DNA from: Pseudomonas sp. CCI4.2
GTDB lineage: Bacteria; Pseudomonadota; Gammaproteobacteria; Pseudomonadales; Pseudomonadaceae
DNA: 64,000 bases
Direction of reading: 5' to 3'
NCBI RefSeq assembly: GCF_034350045.1
Contig: NZ_CP133781.1
Coordinates: forward strand, 751,001-815,000
Under the pieces are notes generated by a model. The model was not told where the DNA came from, searched no databases, and saw nothing but the letters and a program-made list of their open reading frames with translations. Positions 18,737-28,619 of the stretch are shown in pieces; position 1 is the first letter of the stretch, and every line of letters begins with the position of its first letter. A program made the position numbers and the translations under genes.

Positions 18737-19542
18737 AAACCTTGCACCCATTCCATCGCCCATTGGGCAGCACGGGGTTGAGTGTTTCTCCTCTGGGTCT
18801 GGGCACCGTCAAGCTGGGCCGTAATGAAGGGGTCAAATACCCCAACGGCTTCAAAATTCCGGACGACCGTGAAGCAGAAATGCTGCTTAAACTGGCGCGA
18901 GACTTAGGGGTAAACCTGATTGATACGGCCCCGGCCTATGGCACCAGCGAAGAACGGCTCGGTCCGTTGTTGCGTGGGCAGCGTCATGAGTGGGTCATCG
19001 TCAGCAAAGTCGGGGAAGAATTCGAAGGTGGTCAGTCACGCCATGATTTCAGCGCCGCCCACACCCGCCTGTCAGTTGAGCGCAGCCTTAAACGCCTTGA
19101 AACCGACTTCATCGATTTAGTGCTCGTGCATTCTGACGGCAACGATCTGGCCGTACTCAATGAATCCGGGGTTTATGAAGCACTGGCCGAATTGAAACAA
19201 CAGGGCAAAATCCGCGGTTATGGGTTCTCCGGCAAAACCGTTGAAGGCGGCTTACTCGCGTTGCGCGAAGGCGATTGCGCCATGGTCACCTACAATCTCA
19301 ACGAGCAAACTGAAAGGCCGGTTCTGGACTACGCCGCCAGCCATGGAAAAGCCGTTCTGGTGAAGAAAGCGCTGGCCAGCGGGCATGTCTGTCTAAGCCC
19401 TGGAATTGACCCGATTCACGCCAGCTTCCAACTGCTGTTTGCGCATCCTGGTGTTGCCAGTGCTATTGTCGGAACGATTAATCCGCTGCACCTGGCCCAT
19501 AACGTGGCAATTGCTGCCGCCGTGATTCTTGGCCAAACCTGA
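18733..19542 (+). CDS. Aldo/keto reductase
   Basis: This 269-residue protein has a TIM-barrel aldo/keto reductase fold. The catalytic Asp/Tyr segment is LIDTAPAYGTSEERLG, the Lys is in VIVSKVGEEFEGG, and the next strand reads DLVLVHSDGND. The NADPH-binding end is somewhat short (ASAIVGTINPLHLAHNV). The ATG at 18733 overlaps the previous stop. Upstream in-frame codons lie within the FAD gene in another frame and are not used. Confidence 0.9.
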   Translation: MKTLHPFHRPLGSTGLSVSPLGLGTVKLGRNEGVKYPNGFKIPDDREAEMLLKLARDLGVNLIDTAPAYGTSEERLGPLLRGQRHEWVIVSKVGEEFEGGQSRHDFSAAHTRLSVERSLKRLETDFIDLVLVHSDGNDLAVLNESGVYEALAELKQQGKIRGYGFSGKTVEGGLLALREGDCAMVTYNLNEQTERPVLDYAASHGKAVLVKKALASGHVCLSPGIDPIHASFQLLFAHPGVASAIVGTINPLHLAHNVAIAAAVILGQT

Positions 19543-19581
19543 ATCTGGCGACGGCTGACCCCAACGAACGAAGGAGCCGCA

Positions 19582-20529
19582 ATGCCGCGAACGTTGATTC
19601 GGAAAAACCCCAGCAACTTTAAAACCCTGCCATTGATTGTCGATGCCACGCCTGAAGGTTTGAGTTACCAGAGCGTCGGCATGCCGTTGAATTTTTCCCA
19701 AACACTGCAACGTCGTCGCAAGATCGACGTACCCGATGCCGAACGATTTTCGGTTGAGTTGGCCAATCTCGGGGTCTCAGTGCGGCTGACCCTGAACTGG
19801 CAAAACCGTGATTACTGGGTACTGGTCCGCCAGCGTCGGCAAGACCGTGGTGATGTGGTGTTAAAACTGATCTCTGGTTATGTGCCCGCCCACGAGCTTA
19901 ATCTACCGCTGCACACGGCTATTCAGGAAGTTGCCGAAGAATGCCTGATCGAAACGCCACAAGGCTGGCTAAGCGGACGCTTCGGCGACACGTGGCTGCC
20001 AGCGCCCTACGCGTCGGCGCTGCACTACCGTGAGGCCCTGCCCTTTCGGTTGAGTCCGTTGTCTGGGGCGGCAAGACCGGTGCGCTGCGGCAACATGATG
20101 TTGATGGAACGCCCGCGCGCCTACGTGCATTTGCCCACTTCATCGCTGCAGCTGATCTATGACATGCGCCTGGAAGTGCCGAAAGACGCTCGCCCGCTCA
20201 GCCTATTCCATGTCGATGAAAGCCTGGAAAACGATGAACTGGTAGCGCGCTTGAACCGCAGCAAACCGGACTTGTATTTGATGCCGCTGGAAGACGGCGT
20301 GCCCAAAGCAGAGCTGTACACCCTCAAGCGCGACAAACTGCAACCGGCGGGAACTCGTGGTCTGTACCTGGCGGAAAGCTTTGCAGCACAAGAGGGCTGG
20401 GTCGTACGGGAAGAGCGGATTCGCTGGAAGGACTGGCTACGACAGCAAGGCATGACCCCGCCGCCGAAAAAGACCGGGCTCAAACGCTTGACCGGTAAAT
20501 TGATGCAGCTCGCCCGCGGGCATCTGTAA
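19582..20529 (+). CDS. Conserved hypothetical protein with a weak Nudix-like segment
   Basis: I do not recognise this 315-residue protein by name. It occupies the place of PA4993. AAGGAGCCGCA precedes the ATG. Residues about 96-121 (GYVPAHELNLPLHTAIQEVAEECLIE) resemble a Nudix box. The spacing is off by two and the Gly of EEXG is replaced by Leu, so catalysis is doubtful. The C-terminus is basic (KKTGLKRLTGKLMQLARGHL). There is no signal peptide or membrane segment. It follows the oxidoreductase pair by 39 bp and may be cotranscribed. Confidence 0.75.
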   Translation: MPRTLIRKNPSNFKTLPLIVDATPEGLSYQSVGMPLNFSQTLQRRRKIDVPDAERFSVELANLGVSVRLTLNWQNRDYWVLVRQRRQDRGDVVLKLISGYVPAHELNLPLHTAIQEVAEECLIETPQGWLSGRFGDTWLPAPYASALHYREALPFRLSPLSGAARPVRCGNMMLMERPRAYVHLPTSSLQLIYDMRLEVPKDARPLSLFHVDESLENDELVARLNRSKPDLYLMPLEDGVPKAELYTLKRDKLQPAGTRGLYLAESFAAQEGWVVREERIRWKDWLRQQGMTPPPKKTGLKRLTGKLMQLARGHL

Positions 20530-20703
20530 TTTGCGCGCCTCTGTGTGCCCCCCCCTGTGGGATCGAATTCATTCATGCCCTGAGGTGGTCCGTCAACGCG
20601 TTGTCGAAGCAAACACGGACAACTGTAGGACCTGGCGAAGGCTGCGAAGCCGGTACGACTCGGGGGTTTCATTGACGCGGTTGATAGCAAGCAGCCGCCG
20701 ATA

Positions 20704-20877
20704 CTGTGGGGAGGCCTGCCTGCGAAGAGGCCCATAATCACGCCGCTAATGTCGACCTGAAACCTGGGTCGCCGGCATTAACGCTTTCGTTGGCAAGCCA
20801 TCTCCCACAGAGACTTTTGGCAGACACGGAATAGTAGGCACTGAAAATCTGATCGCAGCCTTCGGCAGCTCCTACAG
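20704..20877 (+). repeat. Composite intergenic repeat, copy 2
   Basis: This is the plus-strand copy of the mosaic at 3756-3910. It begins GTGGGGAGGCCTGCCTGCGAAGAGGCCC and ends GGCAGCTCCTACAG. Shared inner blocks are GACCTGAAACCTGGGTCGCC and ACGCTTTCGTTGGCAAGCC. Confidence 0.7.
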
Positions 20878-20900
20878 AAAGTTCTGTGTCGCCAGAATCG

Positions 20901-20989
20901 GTGGGACCGAATTCATCCGGGAAGGCGTCGTGTCAGACACGTACGAGGTCGGATTGAAAATCCACTCCCGAATAAATTCGGTCCCACAG
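20901..20989. repeat. Paired REP element, GGGACCGAATTCAT type
   Basis: GTGGGACCGAATTCATCCGGGA faces CTCCCGAATAAATTCGGTCCCAC across about 45 bp. It is the same repeat type as at 59556-59628. Confidence 0.75.
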
Positions 20990-21030
20990 AGCCTCAGTCA
21001 AACCACACCAGACCACTAGGAGCCTTCACA

Positions 21031-22452
21031 TCACTGATTGCGGATTTTCTCGACGATTGCCGTGGTTGAGCTGTTGGCAACCAGCCCCAGCACTTTGACC
21101 GTACCGCCGTACGCCTGAACGATCTCGGCACCGACGACCTGATCGATGCCGTAATCCCCGCCTTTAACCAACACATCTGGCTTGACCTGAGACAGCAGAT
21201 GTTCCGGCGTGCCTTCAGGGAAGCTGATCACCCAATCCACCGCGCCCAAGCCTGCCAGCACGGCCATGCGCCGATCGACACTGTTGATTGGTCGGCCCGG
21301 CCCTTTCAGGCGGCTGACAGACGCGTCATCGTTGACTGCTACGATCAACCGATCACCCTGAGCGCGTGCTTGCTCGAGATAGGTTACATGCCCTGCATGG
21401 AGGATGTCGAAGCAGCCGTTGGTGAACACAATCGACTCTTTGTGCGCGCGCGCATCATCAATCGCAAGCAGCAGTTGCTCGAGGCTGAGAACGCCACGCT
21501 CCGACCCTTCTTCACGCTGAATGGCACGACGCAGTTCCGGTGCACTGATGGCCGCTGTACCGAGCTTGCCGACCACGATCCCTGCTGCCAAATTAGCCAG
21601 CGCGACGGCGTGAGGCAGATCTTCACCTGCGGCGATGGCAGCCGCCAGGGTCGAAATGACCGTATCGCCGGCACCGGTGACATCGAACACTTCACGGGCA
21701 CGGGCTGGTAGGTGCAACGCAGGCTGGTCGGGACGTAGCAGGGTCATGCCGTGCTCGCCACGGGTAACCAACAGTGCGCCCAAGTCCAACTCGCTCATCA
21801 ACTGCGCGCCTTTGGCGACCAATTCAGCCTCGTCAGCGCAATGACCCACGATGGCTTCAAACTCACTGAGGTTCGGCGTGAGTACGCTGGCACCGCGATA
21901 AATAGAGAAGTCTTTGCCTTTTGGGTCAGCCAACACCGGAATGCCACGCGCCCGTGCGGCCTGAATCAGCACTTGGTGGTTTTGCAACGCACCTTTGCCG
22001 TAGTCGGACAGCACCATGACTTTGATGCCGTCGAGCATGTCTTCGACATCGGCACTCAGCGCCAGCGAGTCAGTGGCGAACGATTCTTCAAAGTCGATCC
22101 GCAGCAGTTGCTGGTGACGGCTCATGACCCGCAACTTGACGATGGTCGGCTGATGGGCGATGCGTTGGAAGCGCGCATTCACGCCTGCGCCTTTCAGGCT
22201 GTTGGCCAAGCTGTCGGCAGCCTCATCTTCCCCGGTCACGCCAACCAAAGAAGCTGGCGCGCCCAAGGCGGCGATGTTCAGGGCAACGTTGGCGGCACCG
22301 CCCGGGCGGTCCTCGATTTGCTCGACTTTGACCACTGGCACGGGCGCCTCAGGTGAAATTCTTGAGGTACCGCCATGCCAATAACGGTCGAGCATGACAT
22401 CGCCAACCACCAAGACAGGCGCCTGATCAAAACGCGGCATGGACAACTTCAT
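21031..22452 (-). CDS. hldE: Bifunctional heptose 7-phosphate kinase / heptose 1-phosphate adenylyltransferase
   Basis: HldE makes ADP-heptose for the inner core. The 473 residues hold a ribokinase-like domain ([27 protein letters not shown], catalytic [10 protein letters not shown]). A nucleotidyltransferase domain follows ([37 protein letters not shown]). I chose the ATG at 22452 ([12 protein letters not shown]). A longer frame adds 50 hydrophobic residues absent from the family. It corresponds to PA4996 and follows msbA in the same direction. Confidence 0.96.
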   Translation of the reverse strand: MKLSMPRFDQAPVLVVGDVMLDRYWHGGTSRISPEAPVPVVKVEQIEDRPGGAANVALNIAALGAPASLVGVTGEDEAADSLANSLKGAGVNARFQRIAHQPTIVKLRVMSRHQQLLRIDFEESFATDSLALSADVEDMLDGIKVMVLSDYGKGALQNHQVLIQAARARGIPVLADPKGKDFSIYRGASVLTPNLSEFEAIVGHCADEAELVAKGAQLMSELDLGALLVTRGEHGMTLLRPDQPALHLPARAREVFDVTGAGDTVISTLAAAIAAGEDLPHAVALANLAAGIVVGKLGTAAISAPELRRAIQREEGSERGVLSLEQLLLAIDDARAHKESIVFTNGCFDILHAGHVTYLEQARAQGDRLIVAVNDDASVSRLKGPGRPINSVDRRMAVLAGLGAVDWVISFPEGTPEHLLSQVKPDVLVKGGDYGIDQVVGAEIVQAYGGTVKVLGLVANSSTTAIVEKIRNQ

Positions 22453-22568
22453 CAAACAACCCGTTACTAGAATGAACAAGAGCGGAATCTTAGCACAGGG
22501 TTGGAGAGGGAACTCTAGGTGGCTGAACAGCCGAGGATTCAGGAGACTTAAGGTGTAAGACAATATAT

Positions 22569-22650
22569 CTGTAGGCGCCAACGTGTTGGCGAGGCTGCAC
22601 ACCTGACAACCAAATCGTGAGTCCTTTAGCCAACACGTTGGCTCCTACAG
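22569..22650. repeat. Paired REP element between msbA and hldE
   Basis: CTGTAGGCGCCAACGTGTTGGCGAGG faces TTAGCCAACACGTTGGCTCCTACAG. Confidence 0.75.
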
Positions 22651-22671
22651 ACAAATAGAACCGTTTGAATG

Positions 22672-24474
22672 CTACGCGATACCCGCAACCACCGGTTCAT
22701 CAAGCCCCAGAGCATTCAGACGAGCGTAATAGCCGTTCTGAGCCAATAGCTGCGCGTGAGTGCCACGCTCGACGATGCTGCCCTGATCCATGACCAGAAT
22801 CAGATCGGCCTTCTCGATGGTCGACAAGCGGTGGGCTATGACGAGCGTGGTCCGGCCTTTCATGACCTGATCCAATGCCGCCTGGATATGACGCTCCGAT
22901 TCGGTATCGAGTGCAGAGGTCGCTTCATCCAGAATCAGCAGCGGTGCATTTTTGAGCAAGGCCCGGGCGATCGCCAAGCGCTGACGCTGCCCACCGGACA
23001 GCAACACACCGTTCTCACCCACCTGAGTGTCGAAACCTTCCGGCAGTTGCTCGACAAATTCCAACGCATAAGCATCGGCTGCGGCGGCTTCAATGTCGGC
23101 GCGAGGCGCACCTGCCAGATCACCGTAAGCGATGTTATTGGCAATGCTGTCGTTGAACAGCGTGACGTGTTGAGTGACTTGGGCAATGTGCCGACGCAGA
23201 TTACGCAAGCGATACTCTTCGATTTCTACACCGTCCAGAAAAATTCCGCCGCCACCATGGTGGTAGAAACGTGGAATCAGGCTTGCCAACGTCGACTTGC
23301 CGCTGCCCGAACGGCCAACCAGTGCAACCATCTGCCCCGGCGCTGCAGTGAAACTGATGTTGTTCAACACCTGCCGCTCTGTACCGGGATAGGTGAAGCT
23401 CAAGTTACGCACTTCAAGGTGGCCGGTCACGCGATCACGCTCGACAGTGCCGAGGTCCACTTCTGGCTCAACGTCCAACTGCTCGAAAATACTTTCTGCG
23501 CCGGACAAGCCCTTCTGGATAGTCGAACTGACTTCTGACAACTGGCGAATCGGCTTGGGCAACAAGCCCGCCGCTGTAATGTAAGCCACCAGATCGCCGG
23601 GGGTCGCATCGCCACGCAGCAACAACACCAGAAACATCAGCGCCGCCATGGCGGAATAGATGACCAATTGCAGCATCGGCGTATAGATCGCGCTGGTTTT
23701 GTTCATTCTCAGTTGCTTATCGGTGTTGCCTTGGCTGGCCTCCCGAAAACGCTCTTCTTCATAACTTTCGCCGCCGAAGCTGCGCACGACGCGGTAACCC
23801 TGGATGGTTTCCGAAGCAACGTGGGTAACATCGCCCATCGCAACTTGGATCTTTTTGCTTTGCCGGCGAAATTTCTTGCTAGCGCTGCCAACCATCAATC
23901 CAATCACCGGCAAAATCGCCAGCATGACCAAGGTCAGGTGCCAGTTCATCCACAGCAAATAGATGAACAGGAACACCACCGTCAAGCCTTCACGAATCAC
24001 GGTTTTAATCGCGTCGGTCGCAGCGCCAGTGACCATGGTGACGTTGAAAGTAATGCGTGAAATCAGATGACCCGAGTTATGCGTATCAAAATAGCGATTG
24101 GGCAAAACTAACAGCTTATTGAACAACTCGACGCGCAAGTCATGCACCAGACCCAGCGAGACCTTGGCCAGAAAATAGTTACCCAGGTACGAGCCCAAGC
24201 CCTGCCAGGCTGCGATCAACACGATCAGCAACGGCACCGCTTGCAACAGCTGTAAGTCACGCAGGTAGGGAACATTGGGAAACAGTGCGGCTTCCGGGTT
24301 ACTCAGTCCATCGACGAAGTATTTGAGGATGCCCGCCAGCATTGGCTGGGTTGATGCGAATATCACGAAACCGATGATGCTGAGGAAAAAGATGCCGATA
24401 TAAGGCATGACATAGGTCAGCAGTCGGAAATAGATTTTCATACTGGAGCTTTGTTCTGGCTTGCTCATAGTCAT
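22672..24474 (-). CDS. msbA: Lipid A-core flippase MsbA (ABC exporter)
   Basis: MsbA flips lipid A-core across the inner membrane. The roughly 600-residue half-transporter has six N-terminal membrane helices. The ATPase domain shows Walker A GRSGSGKST, Q-loop region, signature LLSGGQRQRLAIARAL and Walker B LLILDEATSALD. Several starts are possible. I use the ATG at 24474 (MTMSKPEQSSSMKIYFRLL), and MSK two codons later is equally plausible. It is divergent from the kinase gene at 24575. Confidence 0.96.
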   Translation of the reverse strand: MTMSKPEQSSSMKIYFRLLTYVMPYIGIFFLSIIGFVIFASTQPMLAGILKYFVDGLSNPEAALFPNVPYLRDLQLLQAVPLLIVLIAAWQGLGSYLGNYFLAKVSLGLVHDLRVELFNKLLVLPNRYFDTHNSGHLISRITFNVTMVTGAATDAIKTVIREGLTVVFLFIYLLWMNWHLTLVMLAILPVIGLMVGSASKKFRRQSKKIQVAMGDVTHVASETIQGYRVVRSFGGESYEEERFREASQGNTDKQLRMNKTSAIYTPMLQLVIYSAMAALMFLVLLLRGDATPGDLVAYITAAGLLPKPIRQLSEVSSTIQKGLSGAESIFEQLDVEPEVDLGTVERDRVTGHLEVRNLSFTYPGTERQVLNNISFTAAPGQMVALVGRSGSGKSTLASLIPRFYHHGGGGIFLDGVEIEEYRLRNLRRHIAQVTQHVTLFNDSIANNIAYGDLAGAPRADIEAAAADAYALEFVEQLPEGFDTQVGENGVLLSGGQRQRLAIARALLKNAPLLILDEATSALDTESERHIQAALDQVMKGRTTLVIAHRLSTIEKADLILVMDQGSIVERGTHAQLLAQNGYYARLNALGLDEPVVAGIA

Positions 24475-24574
24475 CGGTACAGAAAAGAGAGCCGGAATAC
24501 TATCACAGCCCGGAGCCATTAAACCCTAGGCCGCCGGCTGGGGTATGATGGCGGCCATTTTTGAAGGAGCCCGC

Positions 24575-25225
24575 ATGCTCGCACTCGCTTACGCTGACTA
24601 CCAAGCCTTACGCAAAGATGCGGAGGTGATCGAGGCCGATTTCTTCGGAGACAAGGTGCTGCGCCTCGAGGACGGCAACTTCATGAAATTGTTTCGGCGC
24701 AAACGGCTGATTTCGTCGGCAGCATTCTTTCCTTATGCCCAACGTTTTTCCGATAACGCAGTGGAGTTAAAGAAGCGCGGCGTGCGCTGCCCGGACATCC
24801 TGGCCACCTACCGGGTCGCCACTATTTCCCGTGATGTGGTGCATTACGAACCGTTGCCAGGCTTGACGTTACGGCAAGTCATCGCTGATCCCACAAACTT
24901 CAGCGATCCTGTTTTGCTCCAGGCATTTGGACGCTTCGTTGCAAACCTGCACAATCTGGGGATTTATTTTCGCTCGTTGCATCTGGGCAATGTCGTGATG
25001 ACACCCGACAACGAACTGGGGCTGATCGACATTGCCGACATGCGCACCCTGCGCGGTCCGTTGCGCAAGAGCATGTGCTTGCGCAACTTCCAACATATGC
25101 GCCGCTATCGGAACGACCATGAGTGGCTGCTTCAAGAACAAGGCACACATTTCTTTAACAGCTACAGCGCCCACAGCACTCATGGCTGGGAGCGCAGCAC
25201 CCTTATAGAAAAGCTGGCGTTGTAA
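24575..25225 (+). CDS. WaaP/RIO-like LPS-associated kinase (PA4998-like)
   Basis: This 216-residue protein has a protein-kinase-like fold. The catalytic loop reads FRSLHLGNVVM and the metal-binding strand reads LGLIDIADM. A Lys near residue 37 (FMKLFRRKR) may bind ATP. GAAGGAG lies six bases before the ATG at 24575. Gene context (msbA, waaL) points to LPS core modification, but the acceptor is unknown. It ends three bases from the end of waaL on the other strand. Confidence 0.85.
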   Translation: MLALAYADYQALRKDAEVIEADFFGDKVLRLEDGNFMKLFRRKRLISSAAFFPYAQRFSDNAVELKKRGVRCPDILATYRVATISRDVVHYEPLPGLTLRQVIADPTNFSDPVLLQAFGRFVANLHNLGIYFRSLHLGNVVMTPDNELGLIDIADMRTLRGPLRKSMCLRNFQHMRRYRNDHEWLLQEQGTHFFNSYSAHSTHGWERSTLIEKLAL

Positions 25226-25228
25226 GAT

Positions 25229-26455
25229 TCAGACGCGGTCAATCAATGGCCGCTCGCTGACCGGGGTTTTACTCAGGCACAAACTGAGCAGGAACGGCAC
25301 CCAAACCACCATCCACATCGCTCGCGCCCGCCCGAACAGGGTAAACACATCAAACTGCAAGGCCACCGAGGCGAAGACCCACGCCAGCAGCACGGCCATG
25401 CCCAGCGTTTGATCGCGGCAGCGCCAAGCGCGCAACCCGACCCAGCCCCAGAGAAACACCCACAGCGCGGTAAATATCACGCCGTATTGCAACGCGGTAT
25501 CGAGCACAAAATTATGGCAGTGGTCGAAAATCGCACCGCCGGCCGACACCGCATAGTTAGCGCTCAGGCCGATGCCGAGCCACGGATGCTGCGGTATAAG
25601 CTCCAGCGCGTTTTTTATCAACCCCAGCCGTTCGGAATCACCCCGCTGCAACAACGAGGGTTCAAACATGAACAGGCAAACAGCAGCGATAACCAATGTC
25701 ACCGCCAACATCCTGTAGAGCGGTCTTCCTCCCACCAACATAACCACGCCGGCCACCGCCACCAATGAAACAAGCGGGCCACGACTGCCGGTCATGATGA
25801 CAAACGACAATGAGCACGCTTGCAATGCCGCCCACGCCAGCCTTGCCCAAAGGCGTTGAGGCCACCAAGTGCAGCTGAGCACCAGCAAAAACCCGATGGT
25901 ATAACCGGCTGGATTCGGGTTATCCATGAAACTGCCAAACCCATAAATCCTCGGCAGATCGCGCATTGGAAACGCAATGATGGAAACCAGCGCATACACG
26001 CCAGCCATCGCGCCCCAAATAATCAGCATGCTTTGCAGTTGTCGATTGAATATCCGGCCCCACACGACCCAGCCCAGCACCAGCGACAGGAAAAACAGTT
26101 CGCGCTTGATCAGCGTTAAATAATTTTCATCCGTGCCGCTCCAGCTCAGGGATATAACCGACCAACTGAATAACACCAGAAACAGCCACAGCTCTCGCCG
26201 TCCCTGGACCATTTCCCGAAAATCCCCGAACCGTTTGATCAGCAGATAGATGCACGGTAAATACACAAACGCCGTCATTAACCAGGTATAAAACTTCATC
26301 GAGGGCGTCAGCAGCACCCCGGCAACGCTCCAGAACAACCCAAAGCCAAGCAACTGGCCCGCCATTCCGAAATGACTGCGCAATGCGCTCAATTGAGTTC
26401 GTATATCGTGGAAGCCATCGATGAAGTTACTGGACTGCTGAAGATTACGACTCAC
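25229..26455 (-). CDS. waaL: O-antigen ligase WaaL-type membrane protein, GTG start
   Basis: WaaL joins undecaprenol-linked O-antigen to lipid A-core on the periplasmic face. The 408 residues form a polytopic membrane protein of the Wzy_C/O-antigen ligase family. The large periplasmic loop holds the usual arginine- and histidine-bearing region (SERLGLIKNALELIPQHPWLGIG, DHCHNFVLDTALQYG). The GTG start overlaps the stop of the glycosyltransferase gene by four bases (GTGA). It corresponds to PA4999. Confidence 0.88.
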   Translation of the reverse strand: MSRNLQQSSNFIDGFHDIRTQLSALRSHFGMAGQLLGFGLFWSVAGVLLTPSMKFYTWLMTAFVYLPCIYLLIKRFGDFREMVQGRRELWLFLVLFSWSVISLSWSGTDENYLTLIKRELFFLSLVLGWVVWGRIFNRQLQSMLIIWGAMAGVYALVSIIAFPMRDLPRIYGFGSFMDNPNPAGYTIGFLLVLSCTWWPQRLWARLAWAALQACSLSFVIMTGSRGPLVSLVAVAGVVMLVGGRPLYRMLAVTLVIAAVCLFMFEPSLLQRGDSERLGLIKNALELIPQHPWLGIGLSANYAVSAGGAIFDHCHNFVLDTALQYGVIFTALWVFLWGWVGLRAWRCRDQTLGMAVLLAWVFASVALQFDVFTLFGRARAMWMVVWVPFLLSLCLSKTPVSERPLIDRV

Positions 26456-27336
26456 CGAACACCTTTATTCTTGTTGGATTTGAAGATGAAATGCCTGAAG
26501 CGTTTCCACGTCAGTCTGTTCCAACGGTATACCGGAATGCTGATGAACAGTCCGCGAGCAAAGTCTTTGTCGGCGACCACTGACTCTTTCAGCGCCTTAT
26601 TGACGATGGCCAATTTAGCTGACGCATAAGCAGGGTTGTCTTTGTACGATTCGATGACCTGCAAGTCATAAATAAGCTGACTTTTGTAGGCAACCTTGGA
26701 AATGTTTGTATCGTGTCGGCGGTACAAGGTGACGAAGTCAGGCAAGATATCGACGCGATAATCCAAGCGAGCAATTTTCAAGGTCATCTGAAAATCCTGG
26801 ACCTTGATCGTTGGATCGTAACCCCCAACCCTGTCGATTGCTTCCCGGCGGTACATCGCAACAGGCGCACCCACCGCATGGGCACTCGCGAGCAGTTGAT
26901 CAAATGTCCAGCTTTGCACCGAGTTCTTGGTAGGCTCGCTGTGTTTGAGCTGCGTCCCTTCAGCATCTATATAAATGACTCTTGCACCGAGTAAGCCAAC
27001 GCCAGGATGCTCTTGCAGATAACTGACCTGACGACGCACGCGGCCTTCGAGCATCACATCATCGGAATCGTGGGTGATGATGAATTCGCCGACAGCATGA
27101 CTCAGGGCCGTATTCAGCGCAGCACTCACGCCCTCGTTTTCTTGTTGATAGAACTGAAAACCGTAGATCTGGCGCAACGCCTCGATTTTTTCGGCGCTGG
27201 CGTCGGTCGATCCGTCGTTAACGACAATCAACTCAAAGTTGTCATAGTCCTGCCGAAGGATACTCAGCAAGCACTCTTCGATGTAGCGCTCGTGGTTGAA
27301 ACACGGCACCAGAATCGAGACCAAAGGCCATTTCAT
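26452..27336 (-). CDS. wapR: Family 2 glycosyltransferase (WapR-like, LPS outer core)
   Basis: This 294-residue GT-A enzyme has VSILVPCFNHERYIEECLLS, VVNDGSTDASAE and the metal-binding DSD in ITHDSDDVMLEG. By position it matches PA5000 (wapR), which adds the rhamnose that receives O-antigen in P. aeruginosa. That sugar may differ here. I chose the ATG at 27336 (MKWPLVSILVP) with GGACTCGAAC upstream. The frame is open 13 codons further without a ribosome site. Confidence 0.85.
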   Translation of the reverse strand: MKWPLVSILVPCFNHERYIEECLLSILRQDYDNFELIVVNDGSTDASAEKIEALRQIYGFQFYQQENEGVSAALNTALSHAVGEFIITHDSDDVMLEGRVRRQVSYLQEHPGVGLLGARVIYIDAEGTQLKHSEPTKNSVQSWTFDQLLASAHAVGAPVAMYRREAIDRVGGYDPTIKVQDFQMTLKIARLDYRVDILPDFVTLYRRHDTNISKVAYKSQLIYDLQVIESYKDNPAYASAKLAIVNKALKESVVADKDFARGLFISIPVYRWNRLTWKRFRHFIFKSNKNKGVR

Positions 27337-27447
27337 GTTCGAGTCCAATCCGTCCCTTCCTGCCGTTGCATCCATTGCCGTAGTGGTTTGCTACTGCTTG
27401 ATGCCTGCGGATCATCCCACCTGCCAAAAAAAAACAGGTGAGCATCC

Positions 27448-27636
27448 TTACGCAATGTAGGTTTCATAGCCATCACTGTTTACTGCCGATTTTTTTAAAG
27501 TAGAAGTGTTGTTTTCCAACGCCTGCCCTCTCATGTCCACGTACTGAATTTTCGTTCGGGGCACATCAATCCGAGCAGCATCGTCCTCGGAGAGCATACC
27601 CGTCAAACTCAATAGCTGAGTCCAACCACCGATCAA
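27448..27636 (-). CDS. Doubtful 62-codon frame between wapR and ssg
   Basis: The frame starts with a TTG overlapping the ssg stop (TTGA) and ends 111 bp before wapR. It would encode IGGWTQLLSLTGMLSEDD... with a polar C-terminus. No family is recognised and there is no separate ribosome site. It may be a small coupled gene, or simply open non-coding DNA in a 300-bp gap. Confidence 0.25.
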   Translation of the reverse strand: MIGGWTQLLSLTGMLSEDDAARIDVPRTKIQYVDMRGQALENNTSTLKKSAVNSDGYETYIA

Positions 27637-28589
27637 ATTCCAACGGTTCCTCGAAGACGGTCGAACCAGCTCAATTTTGCCTGGACCCGAAGTTTAGGCT
27701 CAAGCTCTTGGACAACGCGTTTACCAATTGCCGCGAAACTGAATTGTGATACCGCAAGATTTCTTCCGTTGATGGCTATTCGCGATGCCAGTTCGGGGTC
27801 GGTACGTAGCAGCGCGAGCTTTTCCTGCAACTGGGGAATGCTGCTGTAGAACACCACGTTCTGCATATCTATCAAACCCAGCGCACTATTCTCGGCGGCC
27901 CCTTGATCGAATGCCAACAATACGCAGCCACAGGCCATGGCTTCGAAATTTTTGATCATGTATTCGCCCATGCCGACATCCGCGCTTACAAAAAACTGAA
28001 TCCGATTCAACGTGTCGCGATATTCCTCGCCGGATTTGGTCCGGGTCACGACTAGCGTTTCCACCCGGCCTAGCTCTTCAAGCAACGCCTTACGACCGCT
28101 ATAGGCAACGCTGTTGGTGCTGCCGACGAAGGCCAGTTCGATGTCCCGCTTGCGGCCTTGGTCCTGTAACAAATTCTGGTCGTAGCCTTTGGGTACAAAC
28201 ACCGCGTCGACACCTTCTTCGCGCAGACGCTCGCTGACCATGAACCCTGAACTGATCACCCGCACCCACGGCAGTTTGCGATAGTGCGCGCTGAATTTGC
28301 CGGTGTATTTGCAGGGGATGTAATTTTGGTAGGCGTCGTGTTCGAGAATGACCAGATTGGGAACCGTGCGAATAAACGGTACCTGACGAATTTCTTGTTT
28401 GAAGCGAAGAAAGAAAACGATGCGGTCGTAACGTGTGACGTCCACTTCACGCCGGAAGTAGCCTCGCAGGTTCCGCTGTTGCGCCGAAGTCAGCCAGCGC
28501 AAATCACATTCGCAATGCTCCGCGACGCCCTCATACAGGCGATCCAGAATGGCACGCTGTTCCTTTTGCACCAGAAATAGAACCTTCAT
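27633..28589 (-). CDS. ssg: Ssg-type glycosyltransferase for LPS core
   Basis: This 318-residue cytoplasmic glycosyltransferase has a GT-B-like C-terminal part (IELAFVGSTNSVAYSGRK, FVSADVGMGEYMIKNFEAMACGCVLLAF) of the CgeB/DUF3880 kind. It matches PA5001 (ssg), needed for core/O-antigen assembly and surface traits. GAGGAAAACG before the ATG at 28589 supports this start over a TTG four codons earlier. Confidence 0.88.
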   Translation of the reverse strand: MKVLFLVQKEQRAILDRLYEGVAEHCECDLRWLTSAQQRNLRGYFRREVDVTRYDRIVFFLRFKQEIRQVPFIRTVPNLVILEHDAYQNYIPCKYTGKFSAHYRKLPWVRVISSGFMVSERLREEGVDAVFVPKGYDQNLLQDQGRKRDIELAFVGSTNSVAYSGRKALLEELGRVETLVVTRTKSGEEYRDTLNRIQFFVSADVGMGEYMIKNFEAMACGCVLLAFDQGAAENSALGLIDMQNVVFYSSIPQLQEKLALLRTDPELASRIAINGRNLAVSQFSFAAIGKRVVQELEPKLRVQAKLSWFDRLRGTVGI

Positions 28590-28619
28590 CGTTTTCCTCA
28601 AGGCGCAGTGCCGGTTAAA

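Larger units (their letters stand above)
20530..21030. other. Repeat-rich spacer between convergent genes
   Basis: No gene is seen in this 500-bp spacer. It holds CTGTAGGACCTGGCGAAGGCTGCGAAGCC-type half repeats near 20630, the composite repeat at 20704-20877 and a paired REP at 20901-20989. Confidence 0.7.
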
